From positions 186,001 to 250,000 of the forward strand of contig NZ_SPHY01000001.1 of the NCBI RefSeq assembly GCF_004796535.1: DNA of 64,000 bases. The letters run 5' to 3'. The first letter of the stretch is position 1. Every line of letters begins with the position of its first letter. Shown here piece after piece: positions 16,216 through 24,027 of the stretch. The notes beneath the pieces are model-generated. The model was not told the DNA's origin and did no database searches. It was given only the letters and a program-made list of their open reading frames with translations. This stretch comes from Sphingomonas flavalba. Lineage in GTDB: Bacteria > Pseudomonadota > Alphaproteobacteria > Sphingomonadales > Sphingomonadaceae. The position numbers and the translations under genes were made by a program.

Positions 16216-16292
16216 GGCGGAGTAGCTCAGCTGGTTAGAGCAGCGGAATCATAATCCGCGTGTCGGGGGTTCAAGTCCCTCCTCCGCTACCA
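16216..16292 (+). tRNA. tRNA-Met (CAT), CCA encoded
   Basis: Acceptor GGCGGAG pairs with CTCCGCT (with one terminal G-T), D arm has AGCTCAGCTGGTTAGAGC, anticodon arm is GCGGA-ATCATAA-TCCGC with anticodon CAT, T arm has GGTTCAAGTCC, and CCA is encoded at 16290-16292. The overall shape fits elongator tRNA-Met. A lysidine-modified tRNA-Ile(CAT) cannot be ruled out from the anticodon alone. Confidence 0.93.
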
Positions 16293-16351
16293 ACGTCCTC
16301 ATTGACAGGCATATCGCCCCCGGGGGCAGCCCTCTCGCATCCAGCGCGGGT

Positions 16352-17080
16352 TCAGGCGCCGGCGGTGCTGGCGAGGCGTTTGAGGCGGGCTGGTTCGCGG
16401 ATGGCGACGGTGCGCCGGCCGCTCAGGGCAATCACGCCGCTGGTCCTCAGCCGGGTCAACTGGCGGCTGACGGTTTCGATGGTCAGGCCAAGCACGTCAG
16501 CGATCTGGGCGCGGCCGAGCGGCAGGTCGAAGACATAGCCGGCAGCGGGGCCGCTGCCCGGACGGCGTGGCAGGCGGTGCCCCAACTCCAGCAGGAAGCC
16601 GGCGACTTTTTCGCTCGCGCTGCGTCGGCCGAGCGTCAACATCCGCGAACGCGCATCGTCGAGCGCGGCCATCGTCCGCTGGAGCAGCAGCCGTTCCAGT
16701 GCCGGGTGATCGGCCAGCACCTCCACGAAGCCCTCACGCGGGTAGACGCACAGACTGGCATCGGTCAGCGCGGCGAAGGTCAGGCTTGCTTCTTCGGCAA
16801 AGGGCTGCCCGACGAAATCGCCGGGGAACAGCAGGCCGACGATCTGCTCGCGTCCGTCGGCGGTAGCGGTCGCCATCTTCAGCACCCCGGAGACCAGGTT
16901 GGCGCAGACGGAACTGCTGTCGCCGGCCCAGATCAGCGTCTGGCCGCGCGCTAGCGGCCGGGTCCGGCCGATCGCGCTAAGCGCCGACAATTCGTCGTCA
17001 GCCAGGCTGGCACACAACGCCTGATCCCGCACCAGGCAGGCCGCGCAACGCTCGTCCAGATGAGGTTCGACATAGACCAT
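16352..17080 (-). CDS. FnrL-type oxygen-responsive Crp/Fnr regulator
   Basis: 242 aa. An N-terminal Cys cluster (C12-x2-C15-x7-C23) plus C111 in SLCVYPREGF has the exact spacing of Rhodobacter FnrL, so an O2-labile [4Fe-4S] cluster is expected. The cNMP-like beta barrel covers about residues 30-130. The C-terminal winged helix has AQIADVLGLTIETVSRQLTRLRTSG, in which the E-T-V-S-R pattern reads the TTGA half-site. It is divergent from ccoN, with a matching palindrome between. It is expected to turn on the cbb3 oxidase at low oxygen and may regulate itself. FixK-type proteins lack these Cys, so FnrL is the better call. Confidence 0.92.
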   Translation of the reverse strand: MVYVEPHLDERCAACLVRDQALCASLADDELSALSAIGRTRPLARGQTLIWAGDSSSVCANLVSGVLKMATATADGREQIVGLLFPGDFVGQPFAEEASLTFAALTDASLCVYPREGFVEVLADHPALERLLLQRTMAALDDARSRMLTLGRRSASEKVAGFLLELGHRLPRRPGSGPAAGYVFDLPLGRAQIADVLGLTIETVSRQLTRLRTSGVIALSGRRTVAIREPARLKRLASTAGA

Positions 17081-17131
17081 ACCGCTTCATGCCAGATCGC
17101 CTATGGCTTGTCAGCGCCCGCCCGGCTAATG

Positions 17132-17149
17132 ATTTGACCTAGGTCAAAT
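17132..17149. promoter_or_regulatory. FNR/FixK box between fnrL-type gene and ccoN
   Basis: Perfect 18-bp palindrome ATTTGACCTAGGTCAAAT. Its core, TTGAC-N4-GTCAA, is the FNR/FixK-type half-site pair (consensus TTGAT-N4-ATCAA with variation at the fifth base). It is 82 bp upstream of the ccoN start codon and 52 bp upstream of the regulator start. The cognate regulator is encoded next to it, so activation of ccoNOQP and autoregulation are both plausible. Confidence 0.82.
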
Positions 17150-17230
17150 ACACCGCTGTTGGCTTGGGCTAGGCGTCGGCCGCCCAGCCACCTGAAACGA
17201 TGCGCAATTGGGCACCGGAGCGATGACGAG

Positions 17231-18886
17231 ATGGTCTCTGAACTGACAGTCGCCGAGCGCGAGCGCGCGATGGGGATAACGGGTCTGCTTGCCCTGTGCG
17301 GCATGATCATGGCCATTGGCGGCAGCAATGACCCGCTCGGTGTCCACGGCTTCATCGTGCTGCTGTTCGCGGTCGCGATGCTGTTCGTGGTCGCGTCCGG
17401 CTATTTCGCGCCGGAGCCGCCCGAATCGCGGCTGCAATCCTATTACGACAGCCCGACCAAGGCCGGCATCGTAATCGCCATGGTCTGGGCGGTGTTCGGC
17501 ATGTTCATCGGCGACTGGGTCGCCTGGCTGCTCGCCTATCCCGAACTGACCTTCGACGCGGCCTGGGCCAGTTTCGGCCGCCTGCGCCCGGTCCACACCA
17601 CAGGCGTCATCTTCGCGTTCGGCGGCAATGCGCTGATCGCCACATCTTTCCACGTCATGCAGCGCACCTCGCGGGCGCGGATGCCGGATCAGTTCAGCCC
17701 CTGGTTCGTGCTGATGGGCTATAACCTGTTCTGCATTCTTGCTATTTCCGGCTACTTCATCGGCATCACCCAGTCGAAGGAATACGCCGAGCCGGAATGG
17801 TACGCCGACGTCTGGCTGGTCATCGTCTGGGTCACCTATTTCATCCTCTACATCCGCACGCTGATGCGTCGCAAAGAGCCGCATATCTACGTCGCCAACT
17901 GGTATTATCTGGCGTTCATCCTGGTCGTCGCCATCCTCCACATCGTCAACGGGCTGGCGGTGCCGGTGTCGTTCCTCAGCGCCAAGAGTTATTCGCTGTT
18001 CTCCGGCGTGCAGGATGCGATGACCCAGTGGTGGTACGGCCACAACGCCGTCGCCTTCTTCCTGACCGCCGGCTTCCTCGGCATGCTCTATTACTACCTG
18101 CCAAAGCGGGCGGAGCGGCCGATCTACTCCTATCGCATGTCGATCGTCGGCTTTTGGGGCATTACCTTCTTCTACATGTGGGCCGGATCGCACCACCTGC
18201 ACTTCACCGCACTGCCGCAATGGGTGCAGACGCTGGGCATGACCTTCTCGCTTACCCTGCTGGTCCCATCGTGGATCGCGGCGGCGAACGCGCTGCTCAC
18301 CCTGAACGGCGCGTGGGACAAGGTGCGTGACGACGCAACGCTGCGTTTCATGATGATCGCGGCGGTGTTCTATGGCCTGTCGACTTTCGAAGGGTCGTTC
18401 ATGGCGATCCGCGCCGTCAATTCGCTGTCGCACTATACCGACTGGACGGTCGGTCACGTCCATGCCGGCGCGCTCGGCTGGGTGGCGATGATCATCTTCG
18501 GCGCCTTCTACGCGACGGTTCCGTCGCTGTGGAAACGCAAGCGGATGTATTCGCCGGCGCTGGTCGAGGTCCACTTCTGGCTCGCGCTGGCCGGGACGCT
18601 GGTCTACGTCTTCGCGATGTGGAACTCAGGCATCATCCAGGGCCTGATGTGGCGCACCTATACCGAAAGCGGGACCCTCGCCTATTCGTTCACCGACACG
18701 CTGGTCGCGATGCATCCATACTATATCGCGCGCGCGGTCGGCGGCCTGCTGTTCCTGCTCGGCGCGATCGTCGGCTGCTACAATATCTGGATGACGATCC
18801 GCCACGACGCCGAGGCGCCCCGCGCCACCGGGCAGGAAACCCCATTGCCGGCGGCGCCGGCGCCCAGCCTCCAGCCGGCGGAATAA
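17231..18886 (+). CDS. ccoN: Cytochrome cbb3 oxidase subunit I
   Basis: Catalytic subunit of the high-affinity terminal oxidase, with hemes b, b3 and CuB. The ATG at 17231 gives 551 aa with the expected cytoplasmic N-terminus; an upstream in-frame start at 17159 overlaps the promoter. About 12 membrane helices. Heme and copper ligands lie in RPVHTTGVIFAFGGNA, TQWWYGHNAVAFFLT, MWAGSHHLHFTALPQ and VGHVHAGALGW. First gene of ccoNOQP; ccoO follows after 6 bp. Controlled in all likelihood from the palindrome at 17132-17149. Confidence 0.96.
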   Translation: MVSELTVAERERAMGITGLLALCGMIMAIGGSNDPLGVHGFIVLLFAVAMLFVVASGYFAPEPPESRLQSYYDSPTKAGIVIAMVWAVFGMFIGDWVAWLLAYPELTFDAAWASFGRLRPVHTTGVIFAFGGNALIATSFHVMQRTSRARMPDQFSPWFVLMGYNLFCILAISGYFIGITQSKEYAEPEWYADVWLVIVWVTYFILYIRTLMRRKEPHIYVANWYYLAFILVVAILHIVNGLAVPVSFLSAKSYSLFSGVQDAMTQWWYGHNAVAFFLTAGFLGMLYYYLPKRAERPIYSYRMSIVGFWGITFFYMWAGSHHLHFTALPQWVQTLGMTFSLTLLVPSWIAAANALLTLNGAWDKVRDDATLRFMMIAAVFYGLSTFEGSFMAIRAVNSLSHYTDWTVGHVHAGALGWVAMIIFGAFYATVPSLWKRKRMYSPALVEVHFWLALAGTLVYVFAMWNSGIIQGLMWRTYTESGTLAYSFTDTLVAMHPYYIARAVGGLLFLLGAIVGCYNIWMTIRHDAEAPRATGQETPLPAAPAPSLQPAE

Positions 18887-18892
18887 GGCCCC

Positions 18893-19636
18893 ATGTTCTC
18901 CACCCACTACAAGCTCGAACGCAAGTCGATCGGCCTCGCCCTCGGCATCATGCTGGTCGCCAGCATCGGCGGCCTGGTCGAAATCGCGCCGCTGTTCACC
19001 ATCGACGAAACGGTCGAGGCGGCACCGGACATGCGAACCTACACGCCGCTCGAACTGGCCGGCCGTAACATCTACATCCGTGAAGGCTGCTATGCCTGCC
19101 ACTCGCAGATGATCCGCACGCTGCAAGACGATGTCGAGCGCTACGGCCCCTATTCGCTGGCGGTCGAATCCAAATACGACCATCCAATGCTGTGGGGGTC
19201 GAAGCGGACGGGGCCGGACCTCGCCCGTCTCGGCGGCAAATATTCGGATGCCTGGCAGGTCGCTCACCTGATCAATCCGCGCGATGTCGTGCCGGAATCG
19301 GTGATGCCGGCCTATGGCTGGCTGGCCCGCAACCGGCTGCGCACCGACGATCTCGGCAAGCATCTGGCAACCCAGCGCACGGTCGGCGTGCCCTATACCG
19401 ACGCCCAGATCGCCAATGCCGAGGCCGATGCGCTGGCTCAAGCCAATCCGGACGGCGACGGCGTTGACGGCCTGACCGAGCGTTACGGCAAGGCGACCAA
19501 CGTCCGCAGCTTCGACGGCGACAAGCAGGTGGTGACCGAAATGGACGCGCTGGTCGCCTATCTCCAAATCCTCGGCAAACTGACCGACGCCGCGCACAAG
19601 CCGGCGCCGGCAACAGCGGAGGCGTCCACGAAATGA
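18893..19636 (+). CDS. ccoO: Cytochrome cbb3 oxidase subunit II, monoheme cytochrome c
   Basis: 247 aa. An N-terminal membrane anchor (about residues 14-35, IGLALGIMLVASIGGLVEI) precedes a periplasmic c-type domain with one heme site, C-Y-A-C-H (GCYACHSQMIR). Axial Met candidates lie in DVVPESVMPAYGWL. The C-terminus holds an Ala/Pro-rich tail. Its stop codon overlaps the ccoQ start (ATGA), so the two are translationally coupled. Confidence 0.96.
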   Translation: MFSTHYKLERKSIGLALGIMLVASIGGLVEIAPLFTIDETVEAAPDMRTYTPLELAGRNIYIREGCYACHSQMIRTLQDDVERYGPYSLAVESKYDHPMLWGSKRTGPDLARLGGKYSDAWQVAHLINPRDVVPESVMPAYGWLARNRLRTDDLGKHLATQRTVGVPYTDAQIANAEADALAQANPDGDGVDGLTERYGKATNVRSFDGDKQVVTEMDALVAYLQILGKLTDAAHKPAPATAEASTK

Positions 19637-19806
19637 TCTTCGACCACCATACCCTGGTCGGCTTCGCCAAGTCGGTCGGCCTGTTCTACCTGATCGGCCT
19701 GTCGCTGGCGGCGCTGGCCTATGCGCTGTGGCCGTCGAACCGGGAAAGGTTCGACCGCGCCGCCAAGGCCATTCTCGAGGATAGTGAGGACACACCGTGT
19801 CTGTAG
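19633..19806 (+). CDS. ccoQ: cbb3 oxidase subunit CcoQ (small)
   Basis: 57 aa, read directly between ccoO and ccoP. It starts MIFDHHTLVGFAKSVGLFYL, has one membrane helix (about residues 15-33) and ends with a charged cytoplasmic tail (NRERFDRAAKAILEDSED). Size and position match CcoQ/FixQ, which stabilises the oxidase. It overlaps ccoO by 4 bp and ccoP by 10 bp. Confidence 0.9.
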   Translation: MIFDHHTLVGFAKSVGLFYLIGLSLAALAYALWPSNRERFDRAAKAILEDSEDTPCL

Positions 19807-20672
19807 GCGAGCGCGATCCGCTGACTGGCCATATGACCACCGGTCACGAATGGAACGGCATCAAGGAACTGAACACCCCGGTGCCCTGGCCGGTCTGGTT
19901 CTTCCTGATCGCGACGGCGCTGTTCGGCATCGTCTACTGGGTGTTGATGCCAGCCTGGCCGACGGGGCGCAGCTATACCAAGGGGCTGCTCGGCGCCGAC
20001 GCGCGCAGCGCCGTCACCGAAAAGGTCAAGCAGGCCCAGCTCGAACGCTCCGAATGGACGCGCCGGATCGCCGGGCTGGATTATGCCGCGATCCAGGCCG
20101 ATCCGCAGCTGATGCAGGCGGTGCGCGAGCGCGGCCACGTGCTGTTCGGCGACAATTGCGCCGCCTGTCACGGCGCCAACGCGAAAGGCGGGCCGGGCTA
20201 TCCCGACCTGGCTGACACGGACTGGCTGTGGGGCGGCACGCCGGACGCTATCGCGCACACTATCGCCTACGGCGTCAACAGCGGCCATCCGGAAGGCCGG
20301 GTCAGCCAGATGCTGGCCTTCGGCCGCGATCAGATCCTGACCAATGATCAGGTACTCGCGGTCACCGACTATGTCCGTTCACTGTCCGATCCGGCGGTAG
20401 CCAAGCGCGCAGCCCGCTCGGTTGCAGCGGGCAAGGCGGTGTTCGACGCCAACTGCACCGTCTGCCACGGCGACGACGGTCGCGGCAGCCAGGCGCTCGG
20501 TGCGCCGAATCTGACCGACAAGGCGTGGATCTTCGGTGGCGACATCAGCGCCATCTACACCAGCATCCACAACGGTCGTCAGGGCCAGATGCCGGCATGG
20601 AACGAGCGGCTGAGCGACACCGATCGCAAGATCCTGACGCTCTATGTGCTAGACCGGGCGGTGGCCAAATGA
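19797..20672 (+). CDS. ccoP: Cytochrome cbb3 oxidase subunit III, diheme cytochrome c
   Basis: 291 aa, GTG start at 19797 inside the ccoQ end. One N-terminal membrane helix (VPWPVWFFLIATALFGIVYW) and two c-type domains, with heme sites C-A-A-C-H and C-T-V-C-H. KELNTPVPWPVWFF and QMPAW are the usual CcoP landmarks. Electrons pass from cytochrome bc1 through CcoP and CcoO to CcoN. The stop overlaps the start of the following 60-aa gene. Confidence 0.96.
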   Translation: MSVGERDPLTGHMTTGHEWNGIKELNTPVPWPVWFFLIATALFGIVYWVLMPAWPTGRSYTKGLLGADARSAVTEKVKQAQLERSEWTRRIAGLDYAAIQADPQLMQAVRERGHVLFGDNCAACHGANAKGGPGYPDLADTDWLWGGTPDAIAHTIAYGVNSGHPEGRVSQMLAFGRDQILTNDQVLAVTDYVRSLSDPAVAKRAARSVAAGKAVFDANCTVCHGDDGRGSQALGAPNLTDKAWIFGGDISAIYTSIHNGRQGQMPAWNERLSDTDRKILTLYVLDRAVAK

Positions 20673-20851
20673 GCCTGTCACGGCCCGTGGTGCTAGCCGT
20701 GCTGGCTGTAGCGGGTCTGGTCCTGCTCGCCGCCAACGGTCATCTGATCTATGTTGCACTGACCACGCAGCCGGATTGCGTCGCCCATGTTCGCGCCGAC
20801 AGCGCGGGGCCGACGCCGGGCCGCTTCGCCGCGGCCAAGCCGTCCTGCTGA
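20669..20851 (+). CDS. 60-aa single-pass membrane protein in the cco operon
   Basis: Starts MSLSRPVVLAVLAVAGLVLL at an ATGA overlap with the ccoP stop, so it is translationally coupled. One membrane helix is followed by a short outward-facing tail with two Cys, in QPDCVAHVRA and at the very end (KPSC). I do not know this family. In many cco clusters CcoG and CcoH/FixH lie at this point, but this protein is far too short for either. A small assembly or copper-related factor is possible; that is speculation from place and the Cys pair. Confidence 0.72.
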   Translation: MSLSRPVVLAVLAVAGLVLLAANGHLIYVALTTQPDCVAHVRADSAGPTPGRFAAAKPSC

Positions 20852-20873
20852 GGGCCGGTCAGAACGGGAGAGC

Positions 20874-21659
20874 ATGATGGTTGTTATTCCGCCTACCGTC
20901 CCCCCGCTGCCGCGGGAACGCAGCCACGACCGCAATCTGCGGCCGGGCGATGCATTCGGCTGGCTTGGTGCCGGCTGGCGGGATCTATGGGCCAATCCGG
21001 GGCCCAGCCTCGCCTACGGCCTGTTCGTTTTCCTGCTGTCGCTGGCGATCACCCTCGGCCTGGTGTTGCTGCAATGGGATTACATCCTGTTCCCGGCGCT
21101 GGCCGGCTTCATGGTGGTCGGTCCGTTCCTCGCGCTCGGCCTGTACGACAAGAGCCGGCGGCTGGCACGCGACGAACCGGTGTCGCTGGCTGGCATGATC
21201 ACGCCGCAGATCGCGTCCGGCGGGCAGATCCTGTTCACCGGCGCGCTGCTCTGCCTGCTGATGATGCTGTGGATGCGGGCGGCGGTGCTGCTGTACGCGC
21301 TGTTCTTCGGCGTCCGGCCCTTCCCCGGTCTCGATCATATCGCCCAGATGCTGTTCACCACGCCGGTGGGCGGGGCGATGTTGATCGTCGGCAGCCTGAT
21401 CGGCGGCCTGTTCGCGGCCTTCTCCTTCGCAATCTCCGCCTTTTCGATCCCGATGATGCTTGACCGGCAGATCGACGCGCTGACCGCGATGGGCACCAGT
21501 TGGATGATGGTGTGGCACAATCTGCCGGTGATGCTGGCTTGGGGCGCGATCGTCCTCGCGCTGTTCCTGTTCAGCCTCGCTACCGGCCTGGTCGGGCTGG
21601 TTCTGGTGTTCCCGCTGCTCGGGCACGCGACATGGCATGCCTATGAAGCGGTGCGATGA
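20874..21659 (+). CDS. DUF2189 integral membrane protein
   Basis: 261 aa. The N-terminus HDRNLRPGDAFGWLGAGWRD and ANPGPSLAYGLFVFLLS match DUF2189 membrane proteins, which are found near cytochrome oxidase genes in several proteobacteria. About six membrane segments follow. ATG 20874 (or 20877) has GGGAG close by; an upstream in-frame start at 20787 lies inside the previous gene. It overlaps ccoI by 4 bp. Its role is not known. Confidence 0.82.
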   Translation: MMVVIPPTVPPLPRERSHDRNLRPGDAFGWLGAGWRDLWANPGPSLAYGLFVFLLSLAITLGLVLLQWDYILFPALAGFMVVGPFLALGLYDKSRRLARDEPVSLAGMITPQIASGGQILFTGALLCLLMMLWMRAAVLLYALFFGVRPFPGLDHIAQMLFTTPVGGAMLIVGSLIGGLFAAFSFAISAFSIPMMLDRQIDALTAMGTSWMMVWHNLPVMLAWGAIVLALFLFSLATGLVGLVLVFPLLGHATWHAYEAVR

Positions 21660-23875
21660 GCCGCGGCGGCGATGAGCTGCTGCTCGCCAGCCGCACCCTT
21701 TCCGACGGTCTGCGGCAGAACGAGTTGGCCGTCCCCGGCATTCATTGCGGCGGCTGCATCCAGCGGATCGAGCGGGCGCTGACCGCCCTACCCGGTGTCG
21801 CCCACGCCCGCGTCAACCTGTCGACCAAGCGCGTCACCGTGCGCTGGCGCGCCGCCGACGGCCCGCCGGCCGTGCGCGAGACGCTGGAGGGGATGGGGTA
21901 TGATGCCCACCTCCAGCACAGCGCGGAGGACCGGCCCGACGCAACGCTCGCCGCACTGATCCGCGCCCTCGCCGTCGCCGGATTTGCGGCGATGAACATC
22001 ATGGGGCTGTCGGTGTCGGTCTGGTCGGGCGCCGCTGGCGAGACGCGCGACCTGTTCCATTGGATATCGGCGGCGATCGCGCTGCCCGCCCTCGCCTATT
22101 CCGGTCGGATTTTCTTCGCCTCCGCCTGGCGCGCCCTGCGCCGGGGGCAGACCAACATGGACGTGCCGATCTCGATCGGCGTGCTGCTCGCCTTCGGGAT
22201 GAGCCTGTACGATACGCTGCACCACCAGCCGCACGCCTATTTCGACGCGTCGATCTCGCTGTTGTTCTTCCTGCTGATCGGCCGCACGCTCGACCACGTA
22301 ATGCGAGAACGGGCGCGCACCGCGGTCAAGGGGCTGAGCCGGCTCGCCGCCTATGGCGCGATGGTCGTGGGAGAGGACGGCAGCCAGCGCTACACCCCGA
22401 CCGAAGACATCGCGCCGGGCATGACGATCCTGCTCGCCGCCGGAGAACGGGTGCCTGTCGACGCGACGGTGCTGTCCGGCCGGTCCGACCTCGACTGCGC
22501 GCTGCTGACCGGCGAAAGCGCGCCGCAAGCGGTCACCGCCGGATCAGTGCTGCGCGCCGGCACCCTCAACCTGACCGGGCCGCTGACCATCCGCGCCGAC
22601 GCGATCGCTGACGATTCCTTCCTGGCGGAAATGATGCGGCTGATGGAAGCGGCGGAATCGGGCCGGTCCGGCTATCGCCGGCTGGCCGACCGGGCAGCGC
22701 GGCTCTACGCGCCGGTGGTGCACAGCGCAGCGCTGCTCAGCTTCATCGGCTGGATGCTGGCGACCGGCGACGTCCACCGCGCCATCACCGTCGCCGTCGC
22801 GGTGCTGATCATCACCTGCCCATGCGCGCTTGGCCTGGCCGTGCCGATGGTCCAGGTCATCGCAGCGCGGCGCCTCTACGAACGCGGGATCATGATGAAG
22901 GACGGTTCGGCGCTGGAACGGCTGAGCGAGGTCGACACCGTGCTGTTCGACAAGACCGGCACGCTGACGCTCGGCAAACCGACCTTGCGCCACGACGGCG
23001 TCGCGCCGGAGCACCTGGCGGTCGCCGCCGCGCTGGGCGCCCATTCGCGCCACCCCTATTCGCGCGCGCTCGCCGCCTTCGCCGGCGGCCTGTCCCCCGG
23101 CTTCCACAGCATCGTCGAGAAACCCGGCCTCGGCCTGGAAGCGATGGCCGACGGCGGCGCATGGCGGCTCGGCCGGGCCGGATGGGCAGTAGGCGGCGAA
23201 GGCGAAGGCCATGACGCCGGCGACGCAGCTGAAACGCTGCTGACCCTGAACGGTCGTTTCGTCGCCGCCTTCCGCTTCGACGACGATAGCCGCCCCGGCG
23301 CCGCCGACGCGGTGGCGGCGCTGCGCGACGCCGGCCTGTCGCTGGCGGTGCTGTCCGGCGACCGCGCGGCACCGGTCGCGCGGCTGGCCGGGTCGCTCGG
23401 CATCGCCACCGTCCACGCGGAGATGCTGCCCGGCGAGAAGACCGCCCATATCCAGGCGCTCGCCGGGCGGGGCCATAAGGCGCTGATGGTCGGCGACGGG
23501 CTGAACGATGCGCCCGCCCTCGCCGCCGCCCACGTCTCGATGACTCCGGCGACCGCCGCCGATGTCGGGCGGCAAGCCGCCGATTTCGTGTTCCTGCGCC
23601 CGGATCTGGATGCAGTGCCTTTCGCCTTCGCCGTATCCGTCGCCGCGCGGCGGCTGGTGCGGGAGAATTTCGCGCTGGCGGTGGCCTACAACCTGATCGC
23701 GCTGCCGGTCGCGATCGCCGGCTTCGTCACGCCGCTGATCGCCGCGCTGGCGATGTCCGGCTCCTCGATCCTGGTCGTCGCCAACGCGCTGCGCCTGCGG
23801 CCGCGCGCGCCGCGCGCCGGTCGGGCGCGACCCGAAACCGCCGGACAGCATCGCTTTGCGGCGGCCGCGCGATGA
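21656..23875 (+). CDS. ccoI: Copper-translocating P1B-type ATPase, cbb3 assembly
   Basis: 739 aa. Delivers copper for CcoN assembly. The N-terminal metal-binding domain has H-C-G-G-C (C31, C34). P-type ATPase features follow in order: TGES in the actuator domain, the membrane CPC metal site (TCPCALGLAVP), the phosphorylation motif DKTGTLT, and GDGLNDAPAL. The ATP-binding HP motif appears as SRHPYSRALA. The gene overlaps the DUF2189 gene and ccoS by 4 bp each. Context and CPC type make CcoI/FixI more likely than a general CopA exporter. Confidence 0.94.
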   Translation: MSRGGDELLLASRTLSDGLRQNELAVPGIHCGGCIQRIERALTALPGVAHARVNLSTKRVTVRWRAADGPPAVRETLEGMGYDAHLQHSAEDRPDATLAALIRALAVAGFAAMNIMGLSVSVWSGAAGETRDLFHWISAAIALPALAYSGRIFFASAWRALRRGQTNMDVPISIGVLLAFGMSLYDTLHHQPHAYFDASISLLFFLLIGRTLDHVMRERARTAVKGLSRLAAYGAMVVGEDGSQRYTPTEDIAPGMTILLAAGERVPVDATVLSGRSDLDCALLTGESAPQAVTAGSVLRAGTLNLTGPLTIRADAIADDSFLAEMMRLMEAAESGRSGYRRLADRAARLYAPVVHSAALLSFIGWMLATGDVHRAITVAVAVLIITCPCALGLAVPMVQVIAARRLYERGIMMKDGSALERLSEVDTVLFDKTGTLTLGKPTLRHDGVAPEHLAVAAALGAHSRHPYSRALAAFAGGLSPGFHSIVEKPGLGLEAMADGGAWRLGRAGWAVGGEGEGHDAGDAAETLLTLNGRFVAAFRFDDDSRPGAADAVAALRDAGLSLAVLSGDRAAPVARLAGSLGIATVHAEMLPGEKTAHIQALAGRGHKALMVGDGLNDAPALAAAHVSMTPATAADVGRQAADFVFLRPDLDAVPFAFAVSVAARRLVRENFALAVAYNLIALPVAIAGFVTPLIAALAMSGSSILVVANALRLRPRAPRAGRARPETAGQHRFAAAAR

Positions 23876-24021
23876 ACATGCTGTGGCTGCTGCTGCCGAT
23901 CTCGATCGGCCTCGGCGGCCTCGGCCTCGCCGCTTTCTTCTGGTCGCTGCGCTCCGGCCAGTACGACGACCTGGACGGCGCGGCCGAGCGCATTTTGTTC
24001 GACGACAGTGATCCGGAATAG
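23872..24021 (+). CDS. ccoS: cbb3 oxidase assembly protein CcoS
   Basis: 49 aa, beginning MNMLWLLLPISIGLGGLGLA, with one membrane helix, the short motif FFWSLRSGQYDDLDGAAERIL that marks CcoS/FixS, and an acidic end. It starts in an ATGA overlap with ccoI and closes the cluster. CcoS is needed for insertion of heme and copper into CcoN. The convergent siderophore receptor ends 6 bp away. Confidence 0.92.
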   Translation: MNMLWLLLPISIGLGGLGLAAFFWSLRSGQYDDLDGAAERILFDDSDPE

Positions 24022-24027
24022 CCGGGA

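Noticed and set aside
17144-18574. 476-aa minus frame opposite ccoN
   Set aside because: His/Arg/Asp/Gln-rich shadow of ccoN with no domain.
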